The notes: generated by a model not told the origin, from the letters alone. Counted from the first letter of the stretch, positions 18,097 to 26,576 are shown. The stretch: 64,000 bases of DNA from Roseiarcus sp963776665 (GCA_963776665.1 CAVZNQ010000014.1:41981-105980); one strand, 5' to 3'. Numbers and translations are program-made.

Positions 18097-18756
18097 TCAG
18101 GCCTTCCCGCCCGGCGTCGCCGGGTCAGGCGCAAACTTGCCCGCGAACAGCGCCTTGAGAACGCCGACCGCGCTATCTGTCTCGGCGTCGGGGTTGAAAT
18201 CAGGCTCGACCGCGATCCGCTTGAAAAGACCGGCCACGTAGGTGACGAAAAAGCGGGCGGCGAAGCGCGGGTCGAGTTGGGGCGAGGCCGCGCCGGCCGC
18301 CTTGGCGACGTCAATCAGCCGCTCAAGTCCGCTCAGCACATCGGCGTCGAGCGTCTTAGTGATCTCGGCGACGCGCGGATTGCGCCCGGCCTCGGCCCAT
18401 ATCTCGACGATCATCCGCGCCTTTTCGGGTGGCTTGGAGAGGACGTGCTCGCGCATGCCCCAGCGGATCGCCTCGGCAAGATCGCCGTTGCGGGCCATGA
18501 AATCGGCGAAGGCGGAGAAGGACCCGGCCCGCCTCACCTTGTCGACCTCACACAGGCCCTCGACAATCGCCTCCTTGGACGGGAAATAGCGGTAGAGGTT
18601 GCCCGGGCTCATGCCGGCCTCGTCGGCGACATGCTGCATGGTCGCGGCGTGAAAGCCGTGGCGGACGAAGGCGCGTTCGGCGGCCTCGACAATTCGCTCG
18701 CGCCGCTCGGCGTCCGCCGCCCGGCGTACTGGCGAGATCGACGCTATCGACATCAT
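18097..18756 (-). CDS. TetR family transcriptional repressor of the RND operon
   Basis: About 219 residues. The N-terminal helix-turn-helix is clear: RRERIVEAAERAFVRHGFHAATMQHVADEAGMSPGNLYRYFPSKEAIVEG, followed by an all-helical ligand/dimer domain of QacR/AcrR type. The start is either 18756 (GAG seven bases upstream) or 18768, whose ATG lies inside the palindromic operator; 18756 is preferred. As first gene of tetR-adaptor-permease, it most likely represses its own operon by binding that palindrome and is released by a pump substrate. Confidence 0.88.
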   Translation of the reverse strand: MMSIASISPVRRAADAERRERIVEAAERAFVRHGFHAATMQHVADEAGMSPGNLYRYFPSKEAIVEGLCEVDKVRRAGSFSAFADFMARNGDLAEAIRWGMREHVLSKPPEKARMIVEIWAEAGRNPRVAEITKTLDADVLSGLERLIDVAKAAGAASPQLDPRFAARFFVTYVAGLFKRIAVEPDFNPDAETDSAVGVLKALFAGKFAPDPATPGGKA

Positions 18757-18763
18757 GCGGGAA

Positions 18764-18793
18764 CTCATGAGAATGAATGTTCATTCTCATGAG
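18764..18793. promoter_or_regulatory. 30-base palindromic operator of the TetR gene
   Basis: Perfect 14-base arms CTCATGAGAATGAA and TTCATTCTCATGAG separated by TG. The core GAATGAAnnTTCATTC is typical of TetR/AcrR operators. It sits directly in front of, and partly over, the tetR start, which fits autoregulation of the downstream pump operon. Confidence 0.8.
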
Positions 18794-18865
18794 AAGCCGC
18801 GAATGTGGCGCCAGAGTGGCGCCGGCTCGCGCCGACGCCCCGAGCTCTCAGAATTGAAAGGCGCC

Positions 18866-20098
18866 CTAAGCCGTCTTCGCCGCGCTCGCCTTGCCCGGCG
18901 CGGTGGGCAGGAACCCGCCCAACAGGCCGACTGCGGGTAGGAAGGCGCAGACGTGATAGACAAAGGTCAGGCTGGTGCGGTCGGCGAGCGCGCCCAATAG
19001 CGCCGCGCCGATGCCGCCAAGGCCGAACGACAGGCCGAAGAAGAGGCCCGCGACCGCCCCGACATTGCCGGGCGTCAACTCCTGCGCATAGACCACGATC
19101 GCCGAAAACGCCGACGAGATGATGAGCCCGATCGCAATCGAGCAGATCGCGGTCGCAACCAGGCCGAGATGCGGCAACAGCAGCGTGAACGGAAGGACGC
19201 CGAGAATCGAGCCCCAGATGACGTATTTGGCGCCGATCCGGTCGGCGATCGGACCGCCGAGGAACGTGCCGGCCGCGACCGAAGCGAGAAAAACGAACAG
19301 CATGAGCTGCGAGGTCTGGAGCGAAACCCCGAAGGTGTCGATGAGGTAGAAGGTGTAGTAGCTGCCGATGCTGGCAAGGTAGAGCACCTTGGAGAACAGC
19401 ATCACGATCAGCACCGCGAGGGTGCGAATGACCACAGTGCGCGGCAGGGTCTCGCGCTGGAGAGCGTCGACGACTCTCGGCTTCGCCCGATGTCCGGCGT
19501 ACCAGCGGCTGACCCCGGTCAGGATCACGATCGCCGCAAGGGCGAAAGCGGTGAAGGCGAGCACAGAGTGCTGCCCGAACGGCACGACAACAAAGGCTGC
19601 GAGCAGCGGCCCGGTCGACTGGCCGAAATTTCCGCCAACCTGAAACAGGCTCTGGGCGAAACCGTGCCGGCCGCCTGAGGCGGCCCGTGCGACGCGCGAG
19701 GCTTCGGGGTGAAAGACGGCGCTGCCGACGCCGATCAGCGCCACCGCGATCAAGAGCAGAGGATAGGTGTCGGCGAAGGCGAGTCCGACGAGGCCGATCA
19801 GCGTGAACGCCATGCCGGCGGGCAGGAGCGCGTTCATCGGCCTGCGGTCGGTGACAAGACCGATGAACGGTTGGAGTAGCGACGCAGTGGCCTGGAACAC
19901 GAAGGTGATGATGCCGGTCTGAAAGAAGCTCAGCGCCATTTTCTCGCGAAACACCGGATAGAGCGCGGGCGCGAGCGACTGCATGACGTCGTTGAGCATG
20001 TGCGAGGCGCTGATCGCCATCAGGACGCCGAGCGTCGCGGTCTGGGCCCCCCTGCTTTTTGTCGCGGCGCCCTCGGCGTAGGTCGGCGCTGTGGTCAT
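18866..20098 (-). CDS. fsr: MFS efflux transporter, fosmidomycin-resistance type
   Basis: 410 residues with twelve predicted membrane helices in two halves. The first half begins ISASHMLNDVMQSLAPALYP, characteristic of fosmidomycin resistance (Fsr) proteins, followed by IGLVTDRRPM (motif A position) and GSAVFHPEASRVARAASGG. Fsr exports fosmidomycin and related compounds by proton antiport across the inner membrane. It lies upstream of the tetR-RND operon on the same strand, 72 bases from the operator. A 14-base palindrome upstream of its start may be a regulatory site. Confidence 0.88.
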   Translation of the reverse strand: MTTAPTYAEGAATKSRGAQTATLGVLMAISASHMLNDVMQSLAPALYPVFREKMALSFFQTGIITFVFQATASLLQPFIGLVTDRRPMNALLPAGMAFTLIGLVGLAFADTYPLLLIAVALIGVGSAVFHPEASRVARAASGGRHGFAQSLFQVGGNFGQSTGPLLAAFVVVPFGQHSVLAFTAFALAAIVILTGVSRWYAGHRAKPRVVDALQRETLPRTVVIRTLAVLIVMLFSKVLYLASIGSYYTFYLIDTFGVSLQTSQLMLFVFLASVAAGTFLGGPIADRIGAKYVIWGSILGVLPFTLLLPHLGLVATAICSIAIGLIISSAFSAIVVYAQELTPGNVGAVAGLFFGLSFGLGGIGAALLGALADRTSLTFVYHVCAFLPAVGLLGGFLPTAPGKASAAKTA

Positions 20099-20121
20099 CG
20101 TCCCCGGCCCTCCACGGCCGT

Positions 20122-20150
20122 AAAAAAACAGTCCCTCTCGCGAGGGACTG
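20122..20150 (-). terminator. intrinsic terminator of infC
   Basis: Read on the minus strand, a 9-base-pair stem (CAGTCCCTC with GAGGGACTG) around a 4-base loop is followed, after one or two bases, by seven T residues. It lies about 80 bases after the infC stop: a textbook Rho-independent terminator. Confidence 0.85.
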
Positions 20151-20160
20151 ACATGTCAGT
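20147..20160. promoter_or_regulatory. perfect 14-base palindrome upstream of fsr
   Basis: ACTGACATGTCAGT is a perfect inverted repeat overlapping the foot of the infC terminator, about 50 bases in front of the fsr start. Its size and symmetry suit a TetR- or MarR-type operator; no cognate regulator is identified. Confidence 0.4.
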
Positions 20161-20228
20161 ACAGGAAACGTCGCGCCCGCGCCACCGGCGGCGTAGGAAG
20201 CGGCTTCAACTCCGCGTGACCCTGACGC

Positions 20229-20768
20229 CTATCTCGGCGCCAGCACCATGGTCATCTGGCGGCCTTCCATCAACGGCTCGGCCTCCACCTTGGCGATCGG
20301 GGCGGTCTCGGTCCTCACCCGCTGGAGGAGCTTGAAACCGATATCCTGGTGGGCCATCTCGCGGCCACGAAAGCGCAGCGTCACTTTGACCTTGTCGCCT
20401 TCGTCGAAGAACCGGCGCACCGAGCGCATCTTCACTTCATAGTCGTGGTCGTCGATCCCCGGCCTGAGCTTGATTTCTTTGACCTCGACCACTTTCTGCC
20501 GCTTGCGCGCCTCGGCGGACTTCTTCTGTTCTAGGAAGCGGTATTTGCCGAAGTCGAGGATCTTGCAGACCGGCGGCGTCGCGTTGGGGACGATCTCGAC
20601 CAGATCGAGCGAGGCTTCGTCGGCGAGCTGCTGAGCGTCGGTGAGATTGACGACGCCTCGATTGTGCCCCTCGGCGTCAATAAGTTGAACCTGGATGGCG
20701 CGAATGTCGCGATTGGTGCGCGGGCCGTCCTTCTCCGGCTGCGCGGTTGCTTTCATAGGTCGACGAAT
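20229..20768 (-). CDS. infC: translation initiation factor IF-3, with ATT start codon
   Basis: 179 residues. The N-domain is DGPRTNRDIRAIQVQLIDAEG...LDLVEIVPNATPPVCKILDFGKYRFLEQKK, the C-domain KEIKLRPGIDDHDYEVKMRSVRRFF...VTLRFRGREMAH. IF-3 binds the 30S subunit and rejects non-canonical start codons. The start decision matters: the frame can be read from GTG at 20774, but AGGAG (20780-20776) is one base from that GTG and seven bases from ATT at 20768. Starting at ATT gives the usual N-terminus (M)RRPMKA. ATT starts let IF-3 repress its own mRNA, as in E. coli. A strong intrinsic terminator follows the gene. Confidence 0.93.
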   Translation of the reverse strand: MRRPMKATAQPEKDGPRTNRDIRAIQVQLIDAEGHNRGVVNLTDAQQLADEASLDLVEIVPNATPPVCKILDFGKYRFLEQKKSAEARKRQKVVEVKEIKLRPGIDDHDYEVKMRSVRRFFDEGDKVKVTLRFRGREMAHQDIGFKLLQRVRTETAPIAKVEAEPLMEGRQMTMVLAPR

Positions 20769-20886
20769 GGCCACACTCCTGTTGCTGGCGTTTTAGTCCG
20801 CGCTGCCGGTGAAGACGCACGCAAACCCCCCGTACAGAGCCATACGCCCTGCGGACCCCTAGAGATGGGTCAGAAAGGGAACGAAG

Positions 20887-21273
20887 TCAATCGCCGCAGG
20901 CTGTCGGCGGAGGCGACGAAGCATCCGATTTTTCGATCGCCGCGGCGTCCGGCGGCCTCGTTCGGGCGGCGCTAAACCAGTGCGGCTTGTGGCGCGCGAT
21001 CCAGTCGAGCGCCCGTCCGCGCGCCCGGCGCAGGGGCGCGATGTCTTCGGCCAGCAGCACGAGACCGAGAGGCAGCATCCATAGGCCCAAGAACGGCAGG
21101 ATACTGAGGCACCCGCCGATGATGAGAAGCGCGCCGGCTGGAATGCGCGCCCATCGCGAGGCGGGCCGGCGCAGCCAGCGGGTGATCGCCTGCATCTTGC
21201 CCGGCAGCCGGCGGATCAGCCGTTGCAGCCGCCGCTCATGCTCGACATGAGCGATATCTTCGGAAGGGGCCAT
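20887..21273 (-). CDS. small membrane protein (PGPGW-like)
   Basis: 128 residues. The central part (RIPAGALLIIGGCLSILPFLGLWMLPLGLVLLAEDIAPLRR) has two closely spaced hydrophobic helices separated by a Pro/Gly turn, like the PGPGW family of putative membrane proteins. The N-terminus is basic and amphipathic, the C-terminus charged and probably disordered. Function unknown; it is a conserved type in this order. No operon partner is evident. Confidence 0.65.
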   Translation of the reverse strand: MAPSEDIAHVEHERRLQRLIRRLPGKMQAITRWLRRPASRWARIPAGALLIIGGCLSILPFLGLWMLPLGLVLLAEDIAPLRRARGRALDWIARHKPHWFSAARTRPPDAAAIEKSDASSPPPTACGD

Positions 21274-21375
21274 GGCTCTCCATTGAAAAGCCGCTGATAG
21301 ACGCCTTGCGCGGCGAAACGCAATCCATATGGTCCCCGACGCTTAGGCCATTGCGACACATCGAGGAGGCTTCCC

Positions 21376-22820
21376 ATGTTGTCGAGACGCGCAATCCTCG
21401 CAGGCGGAGCCGCCGCGCTGGCGGCGCCGCCTCCGCTCGCAGCCCGGGCGCAGACCTCGCCGCCCCCGACCGTCCTCAAGCTTGAGCGGCGCAACATCGA
21501 GGTGAACGGCAGGTCGGCGTCGGTGTTCGGCATCCGTCAGCCGGCCGGGGACATTCGGACTCGTCACAGAAGTCGGCAAGCGCTTTCGGGTGCGGGTCGA
21601 GAATGGCGTCGACGAACCGAGCCTCATCCACTGGCATGGCCTGACGCCGCCGTGGCGGCAAGACGGAGTGCCGGGAATTTCAGGTCCGCCAATTCCGCCG
21701 GGCGGCAGCGCCGATTACGACTTCCCGCTGCGCTTCGGCGGCACGTTCTGGATGCACTCGCACCAAGGCCTGCAGGAGCAGCTCCTGATGACCGCGCCGC
21801 TCATCATCCGCGACCAGCGCGACCGTGCTGACCAGCAGGAGGTCGTGGTCATGCTGGCCGATTTCAGCTTCACGCCCCCCGAGCAGATTTTCGCCGCGCT
21901 GAAGAACGCCGGGTCCATGGCCGGAATGGCGGCGTCGGGCGGCGCGCCGGCCTCGATGTCGAAGCCGGGCGAAATGTCGGGCATGGCGACGCCGGACGGC
22001 GCAGCGGCTCCCGACCTCAACGACGTCAAATATGACGCCTTCCTCGCCAACTTCCGCACCCTTGCCGATCCCGAGGTGGTTAAAGTCGGGCCGGGCGGGC
22101 TCGTTCTGTTGCGCATCATCAACAGCGCCTCGATGAGCAACTTCCATGTCGATCTCGGCCAGCTCGAAGGCGAATTGATCGCCGTCGACGGTTTCGAGGT
22201 CTTGCCGATCCGCGCGCGCCGCTTTCCAGCGGCGGTCGCACAACGCCTGGACATCCGCGTTACGCTGCCGCCGGGGCCGGGCGCCTATCCGGTCCTCGCC
22301 CTATTGGAAGGCGAGCGCGACCAGACCGGGATCGTGCTCGTCGCAGGAAGCGCGAAGGTCCCTCGCTTGCCAGATCAAGGCGGAGGCGGCATCGCCGCCA
22401 TTGACGCTCGATCTCGAGCGCCGCCTGCGCGCGTTGCGGCCGCTCGGCGTACGGAAAGCCGACCGCGTCCATACCCTCAACCTGACCGGCGAAATGGCCG
22501 GTTACGTCTGGTCGATCAACGACGTCGTCTGGAACAGGGACGTTCCGCCTCTGCCGGTGGCCAAGGGGGAGCGTGTCGAACTCGTGTTCGGCAACAAGAC
22601 GCCGATGCCCCACCCGATGCACCTGCACGGGCACGAGTTTCAGGTGGTCGAGATCGACGGCGTGCGCTTTACCGGCGCGGTGCGCGACACGGTGCTGGTC
22701 CCGCCCGGGGGCCGGGTCGTGGTCGCCTTCGACGCCAACAATCCCGGCTGGTGGGCGCTCCATTGCCACCTGCTCTACCACCTCGACGCCGGGATGTTCA
22801 CGACGATCCGTTACGCCTGA
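21376..22820 (+). pseudogene. multicopper oxidase (CopA/CueO-like), split by two single-base frameshifts
   Basis: Three successive frames join into one multicopper oxidase of about 480 residues. The N-terminus is a Tat signal (SRRAILAGG...ARAQ). All copper motifs are intact: HWHG, WMHSHQG, HPMHLHGHEF and HCHLLYHLDAGMF, and a Met-rich loop (SMAGMAAS, GEMSGMATP) as in copper-resistance oxidases. The frame moves by +1 at the GGGG run 21547-21550 and again at GG 22379-22380; removing one G at each restores continuous family sequence (QPAGTFGLV and DQAEAASPPLTLDLE). It would be a periplasmic Cu(I) oxidase. Either a very recently inactivated gene or two base-calling errors. Confidence 0.8.
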
Positions 22821-23752
22821 GCGAGGCTGGCGCACGGCCTGGGTTTGTGCAATTCTCGCCGCCGCGAGTAAATCAGCCAGGAGGGAACCCCATGCCCAAT
22901 GTCTATATCGAGCCACGTCCCAAAGGGCGCAAGGAAGGCGAGCCGATCGAGGATTACGTGGTCGAGGATCACAAGGATCATGTCCTGAAGACCTTCAAAA
23001 CCCAGAAGGAAGCCATCGATTGGGCGAAGAAGGAAGGCCACCATCCCCTTGTCGCCCGCGTCCGGCACGAGAACAACAAGACGAAGCTCGATCACTGGCG
23101 GTCGGCCGGCTAACGCTCGCCGCCGCGCAATCGGCGGCCTCCCGAGCTCCAGGTTAGTCGCAACCCAACGTGCGCTGCGTCCTAGGCTCCGCTCGATCGC
23201 CTTCGCCGCGGCGTCGAGCGCGTCGACGACCGCCTGGATCTGCTCCGGCGTCGCGGCGCGGCCGCGCAGGCGCAAGCGAAGCGTGGCGCGCAGGTTGAGC
23301 ATCGCCCGCTTGACCGAAACGAAGCCCGCGAACCGGCCTTCGTCGCTTTCGCCGAACCGGGCGAAGATGGCGTCGATCTGGGCCTTGTTGTCGGCGAGGA
23401 CCTTCTCGCCATCGGGCGTCAGCGTATAGAGCTTGCGCCCCTGCGGGTCCTGGCTCGCGCTGGCGTAGCCCATCTCCTCGAGCATGGTCAGCGTCGGATA
23501 GACGACACCGGGGCTTGGCGAATACTCGCCGCCGACCCGCTCGCCGAGCTCCTTGATAATGTCGTAGCCGTAGCGAGGCTTTTCCGCCACCAGCTTGAGG
23601 ATCACGAGCCTGAGCTCGCCGCCGTCGAACATCCGGCCCTCGCGGCGCTCGAATCCGCCGCCATGGCGCCCGCGCCAGCCGCCGAACGGCCCGCGTCCGA
23701 AACCGCCATGTCCATGATGGCGGATATGATCGTCAAAATGACGATGGAACAT
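22811..23752 (-). CDS. PadR family transcriptional regulator with a read-through C-terminus
   Basis: The PadR winged helix is clear: GELRLVILKLVAEKPRYGYDIIKELGERVGGEYSPSPGVVYPTLTMLEEMGYASASQ, followed by the regulatory helices ending ALDAAAKAIERS. PadR proteins of this kind normally stop there; here the frame runs on for about 125 residues antisense to the small gene at 22892 and the oxidase end. A TAG lies one base out of frame right after ERS (23184-23182), so a +1 indel has probably removed the stop. The N-terminus is His/Gly-rich (HRHFDDHIRHHGHGG), possibly metal-binding. ATG at 23752 follows AGGAG. Confidence 0.8.
   Translation of the reverse strand: MFHRHFDDHIRHHGHGGFGRGPFGGWRGRHGGGFERREGRMFDGGELRLVILKLVAEKPRYGYDIIKELGERVGGEYSPSPGVVYPTLTMLEEMGYASASQDPQGRKLYTLTPDGEKVLADNKAQIDAIFARFGESDEGRFAGFVSVKRAMLNLRATLRLRLRGRAATPEQIQAVVDALDAAAKAIERSLGRSARWVATNLELGRPPIARRRALAGRPPVIELRLVVLVPDAGDKGMVAFLLRPIDGFLLGFEGLQDMILVILDHVILDRLAFLAPFGTWLDIDIGHGVPSWLIYSRRRELHKPRPCASLAQA
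22892..23113 (+). CDS. small DUF2188-like protein
   Basis: 73 residues starting at an ATG behind AGGAGGGA. The sequence begins MPNVYIEPRPKGRKEGEPIED and contains KTFKTQKEAIDWAKKEGHHPLVARVRH, the pattern of DUF2188 proteins (short, charged, repeated T-x-x-EAI-x-x-A). Function is unknown. It follows the oxidase by 70 bases and is overlapped on the other strand only by the abnormal PadR extension. Confidence 0.7.
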   Translation: MPNVYIEPRPKGRKEGEPIEDYVVEDHKDHVLKTFKTQKEAIDWAKKEGHHPLVARVRHENNKTKLDHWRSAG

Positions 23753-23777
23753 TGTTGTACTCCTATCTGTTCCTAAG

Positions 23778-23793
23778 ACATATCACGATATGT
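23778..23793. promoter_or_regulatory. putative PadR operator
   Basis: ACATATC-AC-GATATGT, a 7-base inverted repeat about 25 bases upstream of the PadR start, in the space shared with the diverging cupin gene. A second palindrome AAGATATATCTT lies at 23802-23813. Position and AT-rich symmetry fit a PadR-type site controlling both directions. Confidence 0.55.
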
Positions 23794-23966
23794 CGCACAA
23801 CAAGATATATCTTTTCGCGGACTGCGCAAGAGGCGCCGTAGAAAAATTTCCGTCCGCGGCGGCGGTCCAGGATCCGCCGATCGGGTATGACAAAAGTCTA
23901 GGCGCGCCGCCGATCACGGGCGGAGCATCGGCGATCCGATCCTCAGCGCGACAAAAGGAGCCGAGC

Positions 23967-24317
23967 GTGACCGCAATCAATATAGCCAGCAAGCTCGGCC
24001 TGTTTTCCGAACACTGGTCGCCGAAGATCGTCGCCACGTTCAATGGCCACGATGTCATGGTGGTCAAGCTCAAGGGCGAATTCGTCTGGCATTCGCACCC
24101 CGATACCGACGACTTCTTCTATGTCGTAAAGGGAAGGCTCACGATCAGGATGAGGCGTGGCGACGTTCAGCTCGGACCAGGCGATCTCTACGTCGTCCCG
24201 AAAGGCGTCGAACACTGCCCGGTCGCGACTGAAGAGGTCCACCTTCTGCTGATCGAGCCGGCGGGAACGCCGAACACCGGGGACCCAGCGACCGCCGTGG
24301 TCAAAACGAGAATCTGA
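23967..24317 (+). CDS. small cupin domain protein
   Basis: 116 residues. Start is GTG at 23967, six bases after AAGGAG; a longer open frame to 23790 would run through the operator region. Cupin motif 1 is GEFVWHSHPDTDDFFYVVKG (two His; the usual Glu is Asp) and motif 2 is PGDLYVVPKGVEHCPV (His). Such mono-domain cupins bind a divalent metal in a beta-barrel; the substrate is unknown. It diverges from the padR gene and may be its target. Confidence 0.8.
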   Translation: MTAINIASKLGLFSEHWSPKIVATFNGHDVMVVKLKGEFVWHSHPDTDDFFYVVKGRLTIRMRRGDVQLGPGDLYVVPKGVEHCPVATEEVHLLLIEPAGTPNTGDPATAVVKTRI

Positions 24318-24680
24318 CTTACCTCCGCGAACGTCTGCCGAATTCCAGTTTTCGCAACATTCTCTTTCTGCAAACCCAAACAAGGAGTATGATCCTCTTG
24401 CGATGAATTTTGTGATCGAGGACACAAGCTTACTCGGGCGGGCTCACGCCAGGACTCGGAATGCGCGCGGCAAACTACAAGACGAAACCGATCTTTGTGC
24501 GACGCCGAACCAAAGAAAAGATTTTCGCCCGGGGGGTCAGCACAAGCCCTTGAAAAGGCTCAATCCCGCCAAGGCGATCAAAGGAAATCCAGGCCTTTTT
24601 CTTGGCTGTCTCTTGCTCCGCCTTTGCTCGTCTTTGCCAGACTTGGCTAAATTTGGCCGAGGCCTTTGCGCCGGCGCGCC
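24318..24680. other. non-coding stretch between cupin and proA
   Basis: About 360 bases between the cupin stop and the end of proA on the other strand. No plausible gene, RNA or clear hairpin terminator is seen. Confidence 0.4.
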
Positions 24681-25973
24681 TTACGCCCGCACCTGCCCGT
24701 CGCCGCGGACTCGGTACTTGAAGGTGCAAAGCTGCTCGACGCCGACCGGCCCGCGCGCGTGCATGCGCCCGGTCGCGATGCCGATCTCCGCGCCGAAGCC
24801 GAACTCCCCGCCGTCGGCGAACTGGGTCGAGGCGTTGTGGACGACAATCGCCGAGTCGACCTCCTTCAGGAACCGCTCGGCGGCCGCCTTGTCCTCGGTG
24901 ACGATGCAATCGGTATGATGCGAGCCGTAGGTCTCGATGTGGTCGATGGCCGCCTCGAGGCTGTCGACGACGCGCACGGCTATGATCGCGTCGAGATATT
25001 CTGTCCGCCAGTCCTCTTCGCTCGCCGGAGTCACTCGAGCGTCCGACTCTTGCGCCTCCTTGTCGCCGCGCACCGCGCAGCCGGCCTCGATCAGCGCCTC
25101 GATCAAGAGCCCGAGCATGCGGGGAGCGGCGGCGCGATGCACCAGCAGCGTCTCGGCCGCGCCACAGACGCCGGTGCGTCGCATCTTGGCGTTGACGGCG
25201 AGCTTGAGCGCCTTGTCGGGATCCGCCGCCCGGTCGACATAGACATGCACGACGCCTTCGAGATGTGCGAACACCGGGACCCGCGCCTCGCGCTGAACCC
25301 GATCGACCAGGCTTTTTCCCCCGCGCGGCACGATGACGTCGAGCGCGCCATCGAGACCGCTGAGCATCTCCCCGACCGCCTCGCGCGAGGCGAACGGCGC
25401 CCGCGCGATCACGGCCTCCGGCAAGCCCGCTTGCTTGAGGCCATCGACGAAGCAGGCATGGATCGCGGCCGAAGAATGAAAGCTGTCGGAACCGCCGCGC
25501 AGCACCACGGCGTTGCCGCTCTTGAGGCAGAGCGCGGCCGCGTCCGCGGTAACGTTCGGCCGGCTTTCGTAGATGACGCCGACGACGCCGAGCGGGGTCG
25601 CCACCCGTTCGATGATGAGCCCGTTAGGACGGGTGAAGGTCGCGAGCACCCGCCCGACCGGATCGGGCAAGTCCGCGACCTCCTCGAGGCCGCGCGCGAT
25701 GGCCTCAATGCGGAGGGGATCGAGAGCGAGCCGGTCGATCAAGGCCGCGCTCAGCCCCTTCCCGCGCGCTTCGGCGAGGTCAATCGCGTTGGCGGCCAGA
25801 ATCTCGGCGGCGCGCTCGCGCAAGAGGCGCGCCGCCGAGATAAGCGCCCGATTCTTCGCCTCCGCCGGCGCATTGGCGAGTTCGCGCGCGGCGGCGCGAG
25901 CCTGGCGACCGAGTTCGCGCATGGCGGCGCGAACGTCAGCTTCAGGCTCTTTGATCTGGACTGCGACGGACAT
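24681..25973 (-). CDS. proA: gamma-glutamyl phosphate reductase
   Basis: 430 residues. Reduces gamma-glutamyl phosphate to glutamate semialdehyde with NADPH in proline synthesis. Landmarks: RVATPLGVVGVIYESRPNVTADAAALCLKSGNAVVLRGGSD (cofactor fold), NAKMRRTGVCGAAETLLVH with the catalytic Cys, and GFGAEIGIATGRMHARGPVG near the end. Start at 25973 gives the typical N-terminus; a frame to 26036 has no reason to be used. It follows the mog gene by 72 bases on the same strand. proB is not in the window. Confidence 0.95.
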   Translation of the reverse strand: MSVAVQIKEPEADVRAAMRELGRQARAAARELANAPAEAKNRALISAARLLRERAAEILAANAIDLAEARGKGLSAALIDRLALDPLRIEAIARGLEEVADLPDPVGRVLATFTRPNGLIIERVATPLGVVGVIYESRPNVTADAAALCLKSGNAVVLRGGSDSFHSSAAIHACFVDGLKQAGLPEAVIARAPFASREAVGEMLSGLDGALDVIVPRGGKSLVDRVQREARVPVFAHLEGVVHVYVDRAADPDKALKLAVNAKMRRTGVCGAAETLLVHRAAAPRMLGLLIEALIEAGCAVRGDKEAQESDARVTPASEEDWRTEYLDAIIAVRVVDSLEAAIDHIETYGSHHTDCIVTEDKAAAERFLKEVDSAIVVHNASTQFADGGEFGFGAEIGIATGRMHARGPVGVEQLCTFKYRVRGDGQVRA

Positions 25974-26045
25974 GACGGTGGAACTGCCCTTTTTCACACC
26001 GAACTTAGCCGATGAGGCCCGGTTTCGCCACGACATTCCGTCGAC

Positions 26046-26576
26046 TCACCCCTTCGGGCGGAACGCCTTGCAGTACCGCGGATTCGTCTCCAGCCGGTCG
26101 CCGCCGATGAGATCGATGCAATAGGGGACGGCGGCGAAGACCGCGTCGAGGCAGGTTCGGATTGCAGCGGGCTTGCCCGGGAGGTTGATGATGAGGCTCG
26201 AACCGCGGGTGCCCGCGATCTGGCGTGACAGAATCGCGGTCGGCGCCTCGGCCAAGCTCTTTGAGCGCATCAGCTCGCCGAAGCCTGGCATTACCCGCTC
26301 GCAGACCGCCTCGGTCGCTTCCGGCGTCACGTCGCGCGCCGCCGGGCCCGTGCCGCCAGTGGTCAGGATCAGCGAACAGCGCGCGCCATCCGCAAGCGCG
26401 ATCAGCGCCGCCTCGATCGCCGCCCGCTCGTCTGGCACGAGCCTCCGCTCCGGCCGCCACGGGCTCATGAGCAGTTCGGCGAGCGCAGCCTCGATACCGG
26501 GCCCGCCCTTGTCCTCGTAGACGCCTTGCGAGGCGCGGTCGGATATGGTGACGACGCCGATGGGAATGTCCGCCAA
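26046..26576 (-). CDS. mog: molybdopterin adenylyltransferase (MogA/MoaB family)
   Basis: 176 residues. Adenylylates molybdopterin before molybdenum insertion. Visible: IGVVTISDRASQGVYEDKGGP at the N-terminus, LILTTGGTGPAARDVTPEAT (the MPT-binding GGTG loop) and SLIINLPGKPAA. The C-terminal NPRYCKAFRPKG is typical of this branch. Start is TTG at 26576, with GAGGACG about seven bases upstream; no ATG fits. Located upstream of proA on the same strand, with no clear functional link. Confidence 0.9.
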   Translation of the reverse strand: MADIPIGVVTISDRASQGVYEDKGGPGIEAALAELLMSPWRPERRLVPDERAAIEAALIALADGARCSLILTTGGTGPAARDVTPEATEAVCERVMPGFGELMRSKSLAEAPTAILSRQIAGTRGSSLIINLPGKPAAIRTCLDAVFAAVPYCIDLIGGDRLETNPRYCKAFRPKG

